Assembly (NCBI GenBank): GCA_007129355.1 | Contig: SKVR01000061.1 | Coordinates: forward strand, 1 to 42,252 | From: Bacteroidales bacterium | Lineage (GTDB): Bacteria > Bacteroidota > Bacteroidia > Bacteroidales > UBA7960 | Direction of reading: 5' to 3' | Length of the DNA: 42,252 nucleotides | In this document: positions 24,853 through 34,555 of the stretch, piece by piece | Layout of the letters: every line of letters begins with the position of its first letter | Position numbering within the stretch: position 1 is the stretch's first letter | The notes under the pieces: model-generated | What the model saw: only the letters and a program-made list of their open reading frames with translations | Databases searched by the model: none | Told to the model about the DNA's origin: nothing | Position numbers and translations under genes: made by a program

Positions 24853-25695
24853 CTATTGCCGGGTTTTTTCTCTTTTGAAAATAAAAAACATATACTTCTT
24901 ATTTTTTCGGAATTCGGTAGAATCAATAAGAATCATATTTTCCTGAGCTTTTGCTATATTCTTTCTGAAAAACCACTTAAGTGTTTTGAAAATAAAAGGC
25001 CTTCTTTCCAGGAATTTTTCCTGCGCAATATCTATGGTTGGAAGAACATATTTTTCTGTAAAAATTTTTGCAGTATCCAGGGTGGGAAGAGTTGCTTCTG
25101 TAATATCTTCTTCCTTCACAATGTGGTAATTATTTTTATTTGCTTCTTCAAGGAAGGCACTCAATCTGTGTCCGCTTTTTGCCATTTTGCCTTCTGCATG
25201 ATCCAGAACAAAGTAGTCACAAACCATCAGGTATCCATGATCTTTGATGAGTTCATTGGTTTTTGCAAACAATTTTTTTAGCGGGATGTACTGTGCCGAT
25301 TCGCTCATCAAAATCATATCATACATTTTCTCTGAAGAAAAGTTCTGGTAACGGGCCAGATGAAAAGGTACAGGAATTCTTTTCTCAAATAATTCTTTCT
25401 GATAGAGGTCAGGCGATAAGCCTTCAACCAGGTAGCTTTTTCTGAAAAGGCTTTCTGACATTGCTCCCGTTCCGCAACCCACATCCAGAATATGGGTATC
25501 TGAGCTTTCGGGAAACAGTAAATTTATTTCTCCGGAAAGGAACTCTTCATAACGAAGTTGGGCTTGAATTAATCCGTCGATGTTTCTCGTATCGGAATTT
25601 TTAAATAAGCCATAGTGAAGACGGTCAAGGCCCAGAACTTCATTATAGAATCGCAGGGCTCTGTCTTTTTTGAATTTTTCTTTTGTTGGTGCCAA
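24853..25695 (-). CDS. SAM-dependent methyltransferase, class I
   Basis: This 280-residue class I methyltransferase binds SAM through ILDVGCGTGAM (about 69-79), with an acidic follow-up near LVEGLSPD. The ESAQYI and GYLMVCDYF segments form later core strands. The N-terminal YNEVLGLDRLHYGLF is like small-molecule methyltransferases acting on lipids, quinones or sugars. The Lys-rich C-terminus might bind an acidic partner or membrane. The substrate is not apparent from sequence or from neighbours (tsaD upstream, redox operon downstream). Confidence 0.82.
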   Translation of the reverse strand: MAPTKEKFKKDRALRFYNEVLGLDRLHYGLFKNSDTRNIDGLIQAQLRYEEFLSGEINLLFPESSDTHILDVGCGTGAMSESLFRKSYLVEGLSPDLYQKELFEKRIPVPFHLARYQNFSSEKMYDMILMSESAQYIPLKKLFAKTNELIKDHGYLMVCDYFVLDHAEGKMAKSGHRLSAFLEEANKNNYHIVKEEDITEATLPTLDTAKIFTEKYVLPTIDIAQEKFLERRPFIFKTLKWFFRKNIAKAQENMILIDSTEFRKNKKYMFFIFKREKTRQ

Positions 25696-25750
25696 AGTTT
25701 TCTGAATTTAAATTTCTGATAAATTGCATATACAAACGATGAATAATAAA

Positions 25751-25778
25751 TTATCCCATGTGGATTTGCATGGGGTAA
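25751..25778 (-). other. Hairpin between tsaD and the methyltransferase gene
   Basis: TTATCCCATG (25751-25760) pairs with 25769-25778 over about 10 bp. The - strand lacks a T-run downstream, so termination of tsaD mRNA here is uncertain. The rest of 25696-25842 is AT-rich. Confidence 0.35.
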
Positions 25779-25842
25779 AAGTAAAAATTATAACAATCTG
25801 ATTGATTGCAGAAAAGAAAACCAGCCTTATTTAGAATTATTA

Positions 25843-26859
25843 TTAATCACTGTATCGGGTAAAGGGAGTAAGTTTCTGGCTGGCAAAATCACCTTTAATA
25901 TACTTTAAATAGCCTGTAATAGCTATCATTGCTGCATTGTCGGTACTATATTCAAACTTGGGAATATACACTTTCCAGCCTGATGCATCTCTTTCCTGAA
26001 GCATTGCATTTCTCAAGCCGGAGTTTGCTGATACTCCACCTGCAATAGCTACATGTTTAATGCCCGTTTGCTGAGCAGCTTTGCGAAGCTTTTGCATCAG
26101 GATCTCAATGATAGTATGCTGAATTGAAGCGCAAAGATCGGGTTTATGTTGTTCGATAAAATCGGGATTTTCTTTTAGACGATCGCGCAGGAAATACAGA
26201 ATGGAAGTTTTAAGCCCGCTGAAAGAGAAGTCAAGGTTAGGGATATTCGGGTGAGGAAACTTAATGGCATTAGGGTTTCCCTCTTTTGCCAGTTTATCAA
26301 TGAGTGGTCCGCCGGGATAAGGCAATCCCATGATTTTGGCAGCTTTGTCAAAGGTTTCGCCGGCAGCATCGTCGATCGTCTGACCTATAACCTGCATTTG
26401 AAAGTAATCTTTGATAAGCATGATTTGTGTATGACCGCCGGAAACAGTAAGACAAAGGAAGGGGAATTCAGGTTTTTCGGGCTGTTGTATATCTTCAATG
26501 AAATGAGCAAGGATGTGGGCGTGCATATGGTTTACCTCGATTAAAGGAATACCCAGTGCCATAGAAAAAGATTTGGCGAAAGATGCCCCCACCAGAAGCG
26601 AGCCCAGCAGCCCTGGTCCATTGGTAAAAGCAATGGCATTTAACTGTTTTTTATTTATCTTTGCCATATCTAATGCCCTGTGAATTACCGGGATAATATT
26701 TTGCTGGTGTGCACGTGATGCCAATTCAGGTACCACTCCTCCATAAAATTTATGAACATCCTGATTAGCAATAACATTGGCAAGGATTTTGTTGTTCTTT
26801 AATACAGCTGCGGAAGTATCATCGCAGGAAGATTCGATACCCAGAATATATGTGTCCAT
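25843..26859 (-). CDS. tsaD: tRNA N6-adenosine threonylcarbamoyltransferase
   Basis: This 338-residue ASKHA-fold protein transfers threonylcarbamoyl to A37 of tRNAs reading ANN codons, together with TsaB, TsaE and TsaC elsewhere in the genome. GIESSCDDTSAAV (7-19) is the ATP-phosphate loop, H111 and H115 in HMHAHILAH bind the metal, and VSGGHTQI is the second phosphate loop. ATG 26859 is preferred to the TTG at 26862. The gene is divergent from the TamB-like gene, with about 165 bp between them and no recognisable Bacteroidota promoter. Confidence 0.96.
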   Translation of the reverse strand: MDTYILGIESSCDDTSAAVLKNNKILANVIANQDVHKFYGGVVPELASRAHQQNIIPVIHRALDMAKINKKQLNAIAFTNGPGLLGSLLVGASFAKSFSMALGIPLIEVNHMHAHILAHFIEDIQQPEKPEFPFLCLTVSGGHTQIMLIKDYFQMQVIGQTIDDAAGETFDKAAKIMGLPYPGGPLIDKLAKEGNPNAIKFPHPNIPNLDFSFSGLKTSILYFLRDRLKENPDFIEQHKPDLCASIQHTIIEILMQKLRKAAQQTGIKHVAIAGGVSANSGLRNAMLQERDASGWKVYIPKFEYSTDNAAMIAITGYLKYIKGDFASQKLTPFTRYSD

Positions 26860-27009
26860 CAATTAAATCCGGTTTTTTTGCATTATTTTATTGTGGTAAC
26901 TCTTCTAAAGGGCTTTCTTAAGCTTGTTTTTATTGTATATTATCAGGCTATTATTGTCCTGTATAATCAATCGGAACTCCTAAAGAATTTACACGTTTAA
27001 ATACCTAAA

Positions 27010-27016
27010 AGGGAGG
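27010..27016 (+). promoter_or_regulatory. Shine-Dalgarno that selects an AUU start
   Basis: GGGAGG at 27011-27016 lies seven bases before ATT 27024. No ATG, GTG or TTG is suitably placed. Strong Shine-Dalgarno sites are otherwise rare in this window, so the match is notable. Confidence 0.45.
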
Positions 27017-27023
27017 CAAAGTT

Positions 27024-30000
27024 ATTAAAAAAACACGTTACATAATACTCCTTACTGTCTTTGTGATGGTCTTGCTGCCATCACTGGCATATATAACTCT
27101 GAGAAGCTTTGCTGTTCAAACCTGGCTTACTTCAAAGGCTGCTTCCTATCTTTCGGGTGAACTCGGTGCCGAAGTAAGCGTTGGCGGGGTTAAGATCTCA
27201 TGGTTCTTTAATGTTGTACTGGAAGATATAAGCCTGCTCGATAAACATGAAAATCCTTTGCTTTATGCTCGTGAAATGGTATTTGATGTTGACAAAATTT
27301 CATTCTCCAGGCGTAATTTGAAGGTAAATAAGCTTTTACTTGACAAGGCATCGCTGGGCATGACACGGTACCTTGGTGAAGAAGATTTTAATTTTCAATT
27401 TCTTATAGATTATTTTGCGTCTGATGAACCCGCAGATACTTACAGTCTCCCAAAATGGGATGTTACAGTAAGGTCATTTGAATTTCGTAACTCCGGACTT
27501 TCCTTTATTGATCATAATGCAGAACACCTGGATTATGGCTTTGATCCCGGAAACTTTGCCTTTGGGAAACTTAATATTGCCATAAACGACATCTCTTTTG
27601 AGAATGATATTTTACATGCTTCTGTCGATCATTTTTCCGTAGAAGAATCCAAAGGATTGATTCTTGAAAATTTGAATGCCCGGCTGATGGTTAGTCCTGA
27701 AGGAAGCTACGCATACGATATGACTATTACTACCAATCGTAGCCACGTGGAAATGGATGTTAGTCTCGATTATGATAGTTATAATGATTTTGACGATTTT
27801 GCCGAAAAAGTCCGGATGGATTTTGATATCAAACCTTCAGGACTTCAATTATATGAACTGGGGTATTTTATTACATCACTCTACGGACTCGACAACAGAA
27901 TTAAGCTCAAAGGAAACCTGAGTGGCACACTCAGTAACCTCAGGGGAAATGAAGTATTACTTCAGTATGGAAGGTTTTCAACCTTTCAGGGTAATTTCAT
28001 GGTGCTGGGACTACCTGATATTCAGGAAACCTTTCTGAATTTCTCTCTTGACCGCTTTATAACAAATAAAAGAGACCTGGAAACATTCCAAATACCATAT
28101 TCTACAGGTGTTGCTACCTTGAAACTTCCTTCTGAAATGCAGAACCTGGGTATTACTAATTTTTCTGGAAATCTTACCGGGTTTATTTACGATTTTGTCG
28201 CTTATGGACGACTTAATACAGCTTTGGGTGAGCTAACATCAGATATTGCCATAAGAAGTAATGATGATTTTACAAGCATTAGTTATAGCGGTAGTCTGGC
28301 AACCAAGGGTATGGATCTTGGTACTTTGCTTGACGATACTGACAATTTTGGCCAGATAGCTTTTGACATGAAGGTTATAGGTTCGGGTACCGATCTGGGA
28401 AGTATGGATTTGACAATGGAGGGCGTTGTTCAAAGACTGGATTTTAATCAATATGCTTACAGGAATTTAGAGCTTGCCGGCACACTGGTGAAAAAGCGTT
28501 TTACAGGAAACCTGCTTCTGGATGACCCGAATTTGTTTGTAGATTTTAACGGGTTACTTGACTTCAGTGAGTCTGTTCCTTATTTGAACTTTACAGCAGA
28601 GATTGATAATGCTAATCTTTCAATGCTAAATATATACCAGCGCGATACACTTTATCATAGTGTTTTATCAACTATCCTTTCAGTAGAAGGGCACGTTGAA
28701 AACTTCAATGATATTGAAGGAGAAATGGCAGCATATGGAACAACTTACCGGGAGGTTTCACCTGGGAATGGGGATATACAGAACTTTTATCATACCGAAA
28801 CTATTTCTCTGCGGAGTTATTTAAGCGGCCAGAATCAAAAATTATTGCGGTTCTCATCAGATTTTCTGGATGTAAAGATAGACGGGATGATTGATTACGA
28901 AAAAATTGGACCGGAATTTTCTGAGTTTATTAGTAATTACACCCCGTCCCGATTTTACAATAGCACCATTTCTCATTTTTTAAGTGATACAACTTCTCAA
29001 AAGGGTGAGTTTGAAATTTATTTTAAAGAAACCCAGAATCTTATATCCATTTTTTTACCACGCTTGCAACTATCTGATAATGTTTTGATAAGAGGTAGTT
29101 TTGATACCCGGAATAAAAACTTTAAACTGGAAGGTGCTGCTGAATACTTTTCATTTGCGGGTAACCGTTTTAATGATTTGAAGATAAATGCATCAACTGA
29201 TTCATCGTCAATATCTTTTAATAGCTCTGCCAGCCGTTTTTCATTGAGTGACAGTATTTGGATGGACCAATTTCGGCTGGTATCTGAGGTATTTAATGAT
29301 ACCTTAACCGTTCTTTCAAAATGGGAAAATCAAAATTCAGGAGTAAAAAATTACGGACATGTTGAGGCTGAGGCCCATATCCTATCACCACATAAGACAG
29401 AAATAAGGTTTCAACCTTCCTATGCTTATATCAACGATTCCCTTTGGATTATTAGACCAACAAACAGGATTTTGCTTGATTCAGCCTACATAAACATTGA
29501 AGACTTTTTTTTGTATAAGGGTGATGAATTCCTGAAAGTTGACGGTCGCTTGAGCGATAATCCGGATGATGAACTGCATATTCTTTTGAATGATTTTAAT
29601 GTGGAAAGTCTGATGCATTTTTTGCGGGGCAGAAAAATTGACTTCGGTGGGATAGCCAGCGGAGAAATTGTATTGTCGAATATTCAAAAGACACCGAATA
29701 TTTCAGCCAATTTGCTTGTTAAAGATTTTTCATTCAACCTTGACCATCTGGGCGATCTTTCTTTAAACAGCAATTGGGATGCAGCGGAAAAGGCTTTCAG
29801 AATAGATGCAGAAATTATTTATTATGGAAATGTGGGGTTTAATAAACCCCTGATAGCAAGAGGGTATTTCTACCCGGAAAAGGAACAGGATAATTTTGAC
29901 CTGGATATTCTAATTGAAAACCTGCAAATGTCTGTGTTTAGCAGGTATCTTGATGGTTTTACATCAAACTTCAGAGGGCTGGCCTCAGGCAGACTTCGTC

Positions 30001-31565
30001 TCGATGGGCCTCTTTCTTCTCCTGAACTAAGCGGAAGAGCCCGTCTTGTTAGAACTGGCTTTAGGGTTGACTATACCAACACTTCCTATTCATTTGCCCA
30101 CGAACTGGAAATCGGAAAAGATTTCTTCAGATTTGAAAATCTTACATTAAATGATACTATTGGGAATTCTGCTAATGTAACTGGTATGATCAGGCATACC
30201 CGCTTTATGGATTTCAGTATCGATATTTCTTTTTTACTTGACCGAATTGCTGTTTTGAATACACGGCCGCATCATAATGAACTTTTTTACGGAAGGGCAT
30301 TTGCCAGCGGTCTTTACAGGGTGCACGGTCCGGTCAATGATATTGTAATGGATATATCCGGTCAAGCCAACAGGGGTACACAGATCTTTCTGCCACTGGA
30401 TTACAGCGGCGAATTTACAGAATCCAATTTTATCAGTTTTGTATCGCCCGATAAAATTTCTAATGGTGAGATTCTTTTGCCTGAATCACAAATTTCAGGC
30501 ATTTCACTCAATTTTGACCTTGAAGTAACTCCTGATGCAGAAATTCAGATCATTTTTGATTCGCAGATAGGTGATATTATGCGTAGCCGCGGTTTTGGTG
30601 ATTTAAAATTTGAAATTGATAACCAGGGTGCATTCAATATGTATGGCGATTATACCATACAGGAGGGGGATTACTTATTTACTCTTCAAAACCTGATTAA
30701 TAAGCGTTTCAGAATGGAACAGGGCGGTACTATTCGCTGGACAGGAGACATTGATGCCGATATTGATGTAAGGGCGATATATCGCCTCAGAACATCTCTG
30801 TTCGATCTGGCAGCCAACCAGACTGATACATCAGATTTTTATCGCCGCAGGGTGCCTGTTGAAACGGTTCTTCACCTGCAGGATAAACTTTTCAATCCCA
30901 GCGTTTCTTTTGACATTCAGTTGCCTGGGGGCGATGAGTCTACCCGCGAAATGATTGAGAGAATCATTACTACCGAACAGGAAATGAACCGGCAGGTATT
31001 TTCATTGCTGATTCTTAACCGGTTTGTGCCACCTGAAGACGGCTTCAATACAGCATTGGGCTATGGAATGGGATCCACATCATCTGAGCTGCTTTCTAAC
31101 CAGCTAAGTAACTGGTTGTCGCAAATCAGTTCGGATTTTGATATTGGGGTCAATTACAGACCCGGTGATGAGATCAGTAGCCAGGAAATTGAAGTGGCTT
31201 TGTCAACCCAGTTGTTTGACGACAGGGTGGTAATTGACGGAAATGTGGGTGTTGCTGGTGACCATCCTGCCAACACCCAAAGAGCAAGTAATATTATCGG
31301 TGATGTGAATGTGGAAGTAAAAATTACTCCCGAAGGCAGGTTCAGGATCAAGGCTTTTAACCGTTCAAATACTTTCGACGTATTGAATTCCAATGCCCCC
31401 TATACTCAAGGTGTTGGTGTGTTTTACAGAAGAGAGTTTGATCATATCAGCGAAATATTCAGAAGACGCACCAGAACTGTACTGGAGATCCCTGATTTTG
31501 AAGAAACAGAATTTCCTGACATTGAAGCTTTACGATCTGGGTCCGATGCCTCTGATTTTAAATAA
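27024..31565 (+). CDS. TamB-like protein (DUF490), stand-alone copy
   Basis: About 1513 residues. An N-terminal membrane segment is followed by FAVQTWLTSKAASYLS, the same motif as in the second TamB-like gene of this window, then a very long repetitive beta region and a C-terminal TamB (DUF490) domain (roughly the last 400 residues). TamB-type proteins span the periplasm and shuttle lipids or assist outer-membrane protein assembly. The first usual starts, GTG 27063 or ATG 27066, cut the membrane segment in half. The frame is open back to 27009 and encodes KKTRYIILLTVFV before it; ATT 27024, with GGGAGG seven bases upstream, is the best start. It is not adjacent to a TamA/TamL gene. Confidence 0.85.
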   Translation: MKKTRYIILLTVFVMVLLPSLAYITLRSFAVQTWLTSKAASYLSGELGAEVSVGGVKISWFFNVVLEDISLLDKHENPLLYAREMVFDVDKISFSRRNLKVNKLLLDKASLGMTRYLGEEDFNFQFLIDYFASDEPADTYSLPKWDVTVRSFEFRNSGLSFIDHNAEHLDYGFDPGNFAFGKLNIAINDISFENDILHASVDHFSVEESKGLILENLNARLMVSPEGSYAYDMTITTNRSHVEMDVSLDYDSYNDFDDFAEKVRMDFDIKPSGLQLYELGYFITSLYGLDNRIKLKGNLSGTLSNLRGNEVLLQYGRFSTFQGNFMVLGLPDIQETFLNFSLDRFITNKRDLETFQIPYSTGVATLKLPSEMQNLGITNFSGNLTGFIYDFVAYGRLNTALGELTSDIAIRSNDDFTSISYSGSLATKGMDLGTLLDDTDNFGQIAFDMKVIGSGTDLGSMDLTMEGVVQRLDFNQYAYRNLELAGTLVKKRFTGNLLLDDPNLFVDFNGLLDFSESVPYLNFTAEIDNANLSMLNIYQRDTLYHSVLSTILSVEGHVENFNDIEGEMAAYGTTYREVSPGNGDIQNFYHTETISLRSYLSGQNQKLLRFSSDFLDVKIDGMIDYEKIGPEFSEFISNYTPSRFYNSTISHFLSDTTSQKGEFEIYFKETQNLISIFLPRLQLSDNVLIRGSFDTRNKNFKLEGAAEYFSFAGNRFNDLKINASTDSSSISFNSSASRFSLSDSIWMDQFRLVSEVFNDTLTVLSKWENQNSGVKNYGHVEAEAHILSPHKTEIRFQPSYAYINDSLWIIRPTNRILLDSAYINIEDFFLYKGDEFLKVDGRLSDNPDDELHILLNDFNVESLMHFLRGRKIDFGGIASGEIVLSNIQKTPNISANLLVKDFSFNLDHLGDLSLNSNWDAAEKAFRIDAEIIYYGNVGFNKPLIARGYFYPEKEQDNFDLDILIENLQMSVFSRYLDGFTSNFRGLASGRLRLDGPLSSPELSGRARLVRTGFRVDYTNTSYSFAHELEIGKDFFRFENLTLNDTIGNSANVTGMIRHTRFMDFSIDISFLLDRIAVLNTRPHHNELFYGRAFASGLYRVHGPVNDIVMDISGQANRGTQIFLPLDYSGEFTESNFISFVSPDKISNGEILLPESQISGISLNFDLEVTPDAEIQIIFDSQIGDIMRSRGFGDLKFEIDNQGAFNMYGDYTIQEGDYLFTLQNLINKRFRMEQGGTIRWTGDIDADIDVRAIYRLRTSLFDLAANQTDTSDFYRRRVPVETVLHLQDKLFNPSVSFDIQLPGGDESTREMIERIITTEQEMNRQVFSLLILNRFVPPEDGFNTALGYGMGSTSSELLSNQLSNWLSQISSDFDIGVNYRPGDEISSQEIEVALSTQLFDDRVVIDGNVGVAGDHPANTQRASNIIGDVNVEVKITPEGRFRIKAFNRSNTFDVLNSNAPYTQGVGVFYRREFDHISEIFRRRTRTVLEIPDFEETEFPDIEALRSGSDASDFK

Positions 31566-31588
31566 TCAGAAAATAATAACTTTATTGC

Positions 31589-32707
31589 CTATACTTTGAA
31601 CCTTCCCCTTACTTCTCTTAATTGCTCACGGATGGTTTTACTATCCGATTTTTTTTGGGCGGAGCTCGTATCTCCCAGCAGAAAACCATAAGCCTCCATA
31701 CCTTCCATCTCATCAAAAATAACCTTGAGAATGGCTATACCCGGAATGAAAAGTATCATTCCGGCAAGACCCCATATAAAGTTACCCACAAAAAGAGCAA
31801 TAATTGTCATCAAAGGATTCATAGATACTTTGCCGCCTACAATTTTGGGTGTAAAAAGGTTGCTTTCAAAAAGCTGAATAACATAAAAGGCCATGAAAAC
31901 CCCAACAGGATACCAGAGGCTGTCTTTGGTCAGAAAAGCAAATAGAATAGGTAGAGTCGCACCGATAAACGGACCCAGAAAAGGAATTACATTTAAGATG
32001 GCTGCAAAACCTGCAAACAGAAAAGCATGCTTGATTCCAAGGCTAAGCAATGCAATGCTGTTTAGCACCATGAGAATGCAAATTACGAGAAACATACCAG
32101 TAATATAATTCTGAACTACCAGTTTTACTTTGGAAATTACATTGCGTACCTTGAGTTTATGCTTTTCTTCAAATGAGAGCAGAATGAAATCAATGAGAAA
32201 TCTCCGGAAGTAAAGAAAAAGAAAAATATAAATGGGCATAATAAACACCATTGTAAGTGTGCCCACAGTGGCAATAACACCCTGAGTAAGTCCGGCAGCA
32301 TTCTCGTAAAGATACTGGAATACGGTATTCTGTATATTCTCACCTGAAATGGGTACTACACCATCAAAGTTGGCCGCAATATACTCATTGGTAAGACCAA
32401 TATAATAACCTACTCTTTCCTCAATTAGGGCCAGGTCACCGCTGAAGCGCAAGATCTGGTTATAAAAGAAATATACCAATGCACTTAATATGGCAATGAG
32501 AGAAATGACACTGATACCCACAGCGAGTGCTTTGGGAACTCTTATTTTTTCAAGCCATGCGGCAAAAGGACTGATCAGAACGGCAAGCAAGCCCGAAATA
32601 AGTAATGGTACCAGGATAACTTTTGCCTCACGCATTATGATAACAATAAGTACAAGCGTCAGGAGTATGATCGCTAGTTTGAAATAAAAGGGGAATTTGA
32701 TCTTCAT
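31589..32707 (-). CDS. AI-2E family transporter (PerM-like)
   Basis: This 372-residue inner-membrane protein has about eight membrane segments, grouped at the N-terminus (about 8-85, with the AWLEKIRVPKALAVG loop) and in the C-terminal half (150-345). It belongs to the AI-2E/UPF0118 family, whose members export varied small compounds or ions. PxxVGxxV-like NLFTPKIVGGKVSMNPLMT is the family block. The autoinducer-2 substrate of the family name cannot be presumed. It is transcribed after the VanY-like gene (12 bp apart) and converges with the TamB-like gene. Confidence 0.88.
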   Translation of the reverse strand: MKIKFPFYFKLAIILLTLVLIVIIMREAKVILVPLLISGLLAVLISPFAAWLEKIRVPKALAVGISVISLIAILSALVYFFYNQILRFSGDLALIEERVGYYIGLTNEYIAANFDGVVPISGENIQNTVFQYLYENAAGLTQGVIATVGTLTMVFIMPIYIFLFLYFRRFLIDFILLSFEEKHKLKVRNVISKVKLVVQNYITGMFLVICILMVLNSIALLSLGIKHAFLFAGFAAILNVIPFLGPFIGATLPILFAFLTKDSLWYPVGVFMAFYVIQLFESNLFTPKIVGGKVSMNPLMTIIALFVGNFIWGLAGMILFIPGIAILKVIFDEMEGMEAYGFLLGDTSSAQKKSDSKTIREQLREVRGRFKV

Positions 32708-32719
32708 AAAAAAATATCT

Positions 32720-33604
32720 TTACGTGTTCATGCAATCTTCATTCACTGAAAGTACATAATGCTCCATGATATAAATTAAACGGGCAGTTTCCCAGCCATC
32801 AAATCCGATTATATCATCGTAAGTGATTCTCTGCGGATAATAGCTGAGATAAGTTGCAGAAACCGGCATGTACGACCAGTGCCATTTTTCTTCCTCATAT
32901 CCTGATTCACGGCCGGCACCTTTGGGTGTATATGGCTGGCAGAATCCGAATTTTAATGCATTTTCAACCAGCCATTCATATTCTTTTTTACCCCTTCCTG
33001 ATTCAAAGTATCTGTTATTCAGGCTATTCAGGTCAATGTCTGTACCCCAGTGATGACGAGATGTTCCTGGCATGGCACTGAAGCGAAGTATTTCGCGGGC
33101 CCTTTTAACCGGGTTTGCAATATCTGTAGCGTATATGTTTCCGCTTAAAACCTGCTGTCCGGTCCATTTATTTTCCCAGATGCGCTTCTGATGATCAAAA
33201 TCGCGGAAAGCGGAAACAATAATCAGTTCAATTCCATCTTCCTTTGCTGCATCATGCATTTCAAGAAATGCGTTGTATGCTTCCCTATGCATGAACATCC
33301 CATCTCTATTCGCATATTTTCTCTCAATGGGAGAAAGCAAGGAGTCTCTTTGTGGCCTAGTGAGTTTTCCAAGCAGAATATTTTTGTCAGGTTGGGATAT
33401 TCCATGCATAGGCTCTTTATTTTGAATTTTTAAAGTATCAGGATTTGTCTGATGGCTTATTTCAGATTTAATTCCTGAATTAACAGGGTTCAGGTTTCTG
33501 CGGGTTAGTTTGCATGTTCGGGAGCTAACAAGCAATACCGCAAGTATTATAACCAGAACGATAAATATCTTTGATTTTTTATTTGCAGATTTATTTTTAC
33601 GCAT
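32720..33604 (-). CDS. D-alanyl-D-alanine carboxypeptidase, VanY/M15B type
   Basis: This 294-residue protein has a single N-terminal membrane anchor (13-29) and a periplasmic M15B peptidase domain (about 80-260). The zinc site is SRHHWGTDID (S182, H184, D191) with EKWHW (E239, H242). Such enzymes trim the terminal D-Ala of peptidoglycan stem peptides. SAFRDFDHQKRIW is the family block before the zinc site. In this setting it is a house-keeping envelope enzyme: nothing nearby suggests a vancomycin-resistance cluster. It is co-transcribed with the AI-2E family permease. Confidence 0.9.
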   Translation of the reverse strand: MRKNKSANKKSKIFIVLVIILAVLLVSSRTCKLTRRNLNPVNSGIKSEISHQTNPDTLKIQNKEPMHGISQPDKNILLGKLTRPQRDSLLSPIERKYANRDGMFMHREAYNAFLEMHDAAKEDGIELIIVSAFRDFDHQKRIWENKWTGQQVLSGNIYATDIANPVKRAREILRFSAMPGTSRHHWGTDIDLNSLNNRYFESGRGKKEYEWLVENALKFGFCQPYTPKGAGRESGYEEEKWHWSYMPVSATYLSYYPQRITYDDIIGFDGWETARLIYIMEHYVLSVNEDCMNT

Positions 33605-33626
33605 TATAATTATATAGCATTAACTC

Positions 33627-33634
33627 CAAAATTA
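33627..33634 (-). promoter_or_regulatory. Candidate -7 box of the vanY-like gene
   Basis: On the - strand this reads TAATTTTG, a full match to TAnnTTTG, 23 bases before the start codon. No -33 box was found at the regular distance. Confidence 0.4.
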
Positions 33635-33656
33635 GTTATTTCACGGATAAATATCT

Positions 33657-33685
33657 TTGGTTTGATAAACAAAAATGTAATTTTG
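33657..33685 (+). promoter_or_regulatory. Bacteroidota-type promoter of the LOG-family gene
   Basis: TTG (33657-33659) and TAATTTTG (33678-33685) are 18 bases apart, the same spacing and -7 sequence as at trxB. Transcription would start near 33691, with a leader of about 45 bases. Confidence 0.6.
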
Positions 33686-33736
33686 TTGTAAACCTGTTTT
33701 TATATTCAAAAAATTCATTCAATATAAAATAATGCT

Positions 33737-34549
33737 ATGAAACAAATACTCAAAGCTTACGAAAACCTTGAATTCTTAAAATCACCTCAGGCACGCATAC
33801 TTCGTATTATGTCAGAATTTGTTGAGCCACAGGCCCGGTTTCAGAAAAACCAGATAAAGGATACAGTGGTATTCTTTGGTTCGGCACGTCTTTCTTCGCG
33901 TGAGAAAGCCGAGAAACAAGTGTCAGAGCTGAAATCAGAAAAGAACCCGAAACCGGCAGCAATAAAAAAAGCAGAAATAAATCTGAGGAATTCCCGCTAT
34001 TATGAAGATGCTGTTGAGCTTTCCAAAAGAATAACGCAATGGTCAATGAAAAATTACTATCATAACGGTCGTCGTTATGTGGTTTGCACGGGTGGTGGCC
34101 CCGGAATTATGGAAGCAGCCAATAAAGGTGCGCACCTGGCTGGTGGAAAATCAGTAGGTCTGAATATCAGTCTGCCCTTTGAACAGTTTGCAAACCCTTA
34201 CCTGGAAGACGATCTGAACCTCGAATTTCATTACTTTTTCATGCGCAAGTTCTGGTTTGCCTATCCCGCTAAGGCATTCGTGATTTTCCCCGGGGGCTTC
34301 GGCACATTGGATGAACTTGCCGAAATACTTACTCTTGTGCAAACCGGCAAGATCAAAAAAGAGATGAAAATCCTGATTTATGATAGTGTTTACTGGAATG
34401 AGGTCATCAATTTTAAAAAATTTGCTGAAAATGGAATGATTAGTGAAGAAGATCTGAATCTTTTCAAGATTTGCGATACAGTTGATGATATGGAGAAAGA
34501 GTTGCTCGCCCACTTCGAAAAGATGAAGGACAAGGATCAGCTCATGTAA
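33737..34549 (+). CDS. LOG family protein (nucleotide 5'-monophosphate ribohydrolase fold)
   Basis: This 270-residue Rossmann-fold protein of the LOG/TIGR00730 type has GGGPGIMEAANKGA (119-132) for phosphate binding and the signature PGGFGTLDE (185-193), with catalytic E193 and R170. Members hydrolyse nucleoside 5'-monophosphates, with cytokinin activation in plants and PpnN-like nucleotide turnover in bacteria. It is longer than plant LOG (about 210) because of an N-terminal arm and a Lys/Glu-rich insertion at 55-85. The substrate here is unknown. The gene is alone, with its own promoter, divergent from the vanY-like gene and converging with tamL (6 bp). Confidence 0.9.
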   Translation: MKQILKAYENLEFLKSPQARILRIMSEFVEPQARFQKNQIKDTVVFFGSARLSSREKAEKQVSELKSEKNPKPAAIKKAEINLRNSRYYEDAVELSKRITQWSMKNYYHNGRRYVVCTGGGPGIMEAANKGAHLAGGKSVGLNISLPFEQFANPYLEDDLNLEFHYFFMRKFWFAYPAKAFVIFPGGFGTLDELAEILTLVQTGKIKKEMKILIYDSVYWNEVINFKKFAENGMISEEDLNLFKICDTVDDMEKELLAHFEKMKDKDQLM

Positions 34550-34555
34550 ATAATA

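Noticed and set aside
25751..25778. Hairpin as a tsaD terminator
   Set aside because: The stem is fair, but no T-run follows on the - strand.
32720..33604. Vancomycin-resistance gene vanY
   Set aside because: It shares the M15B fold but there are no vanRS, vanHAX or mobile-element neighbours.
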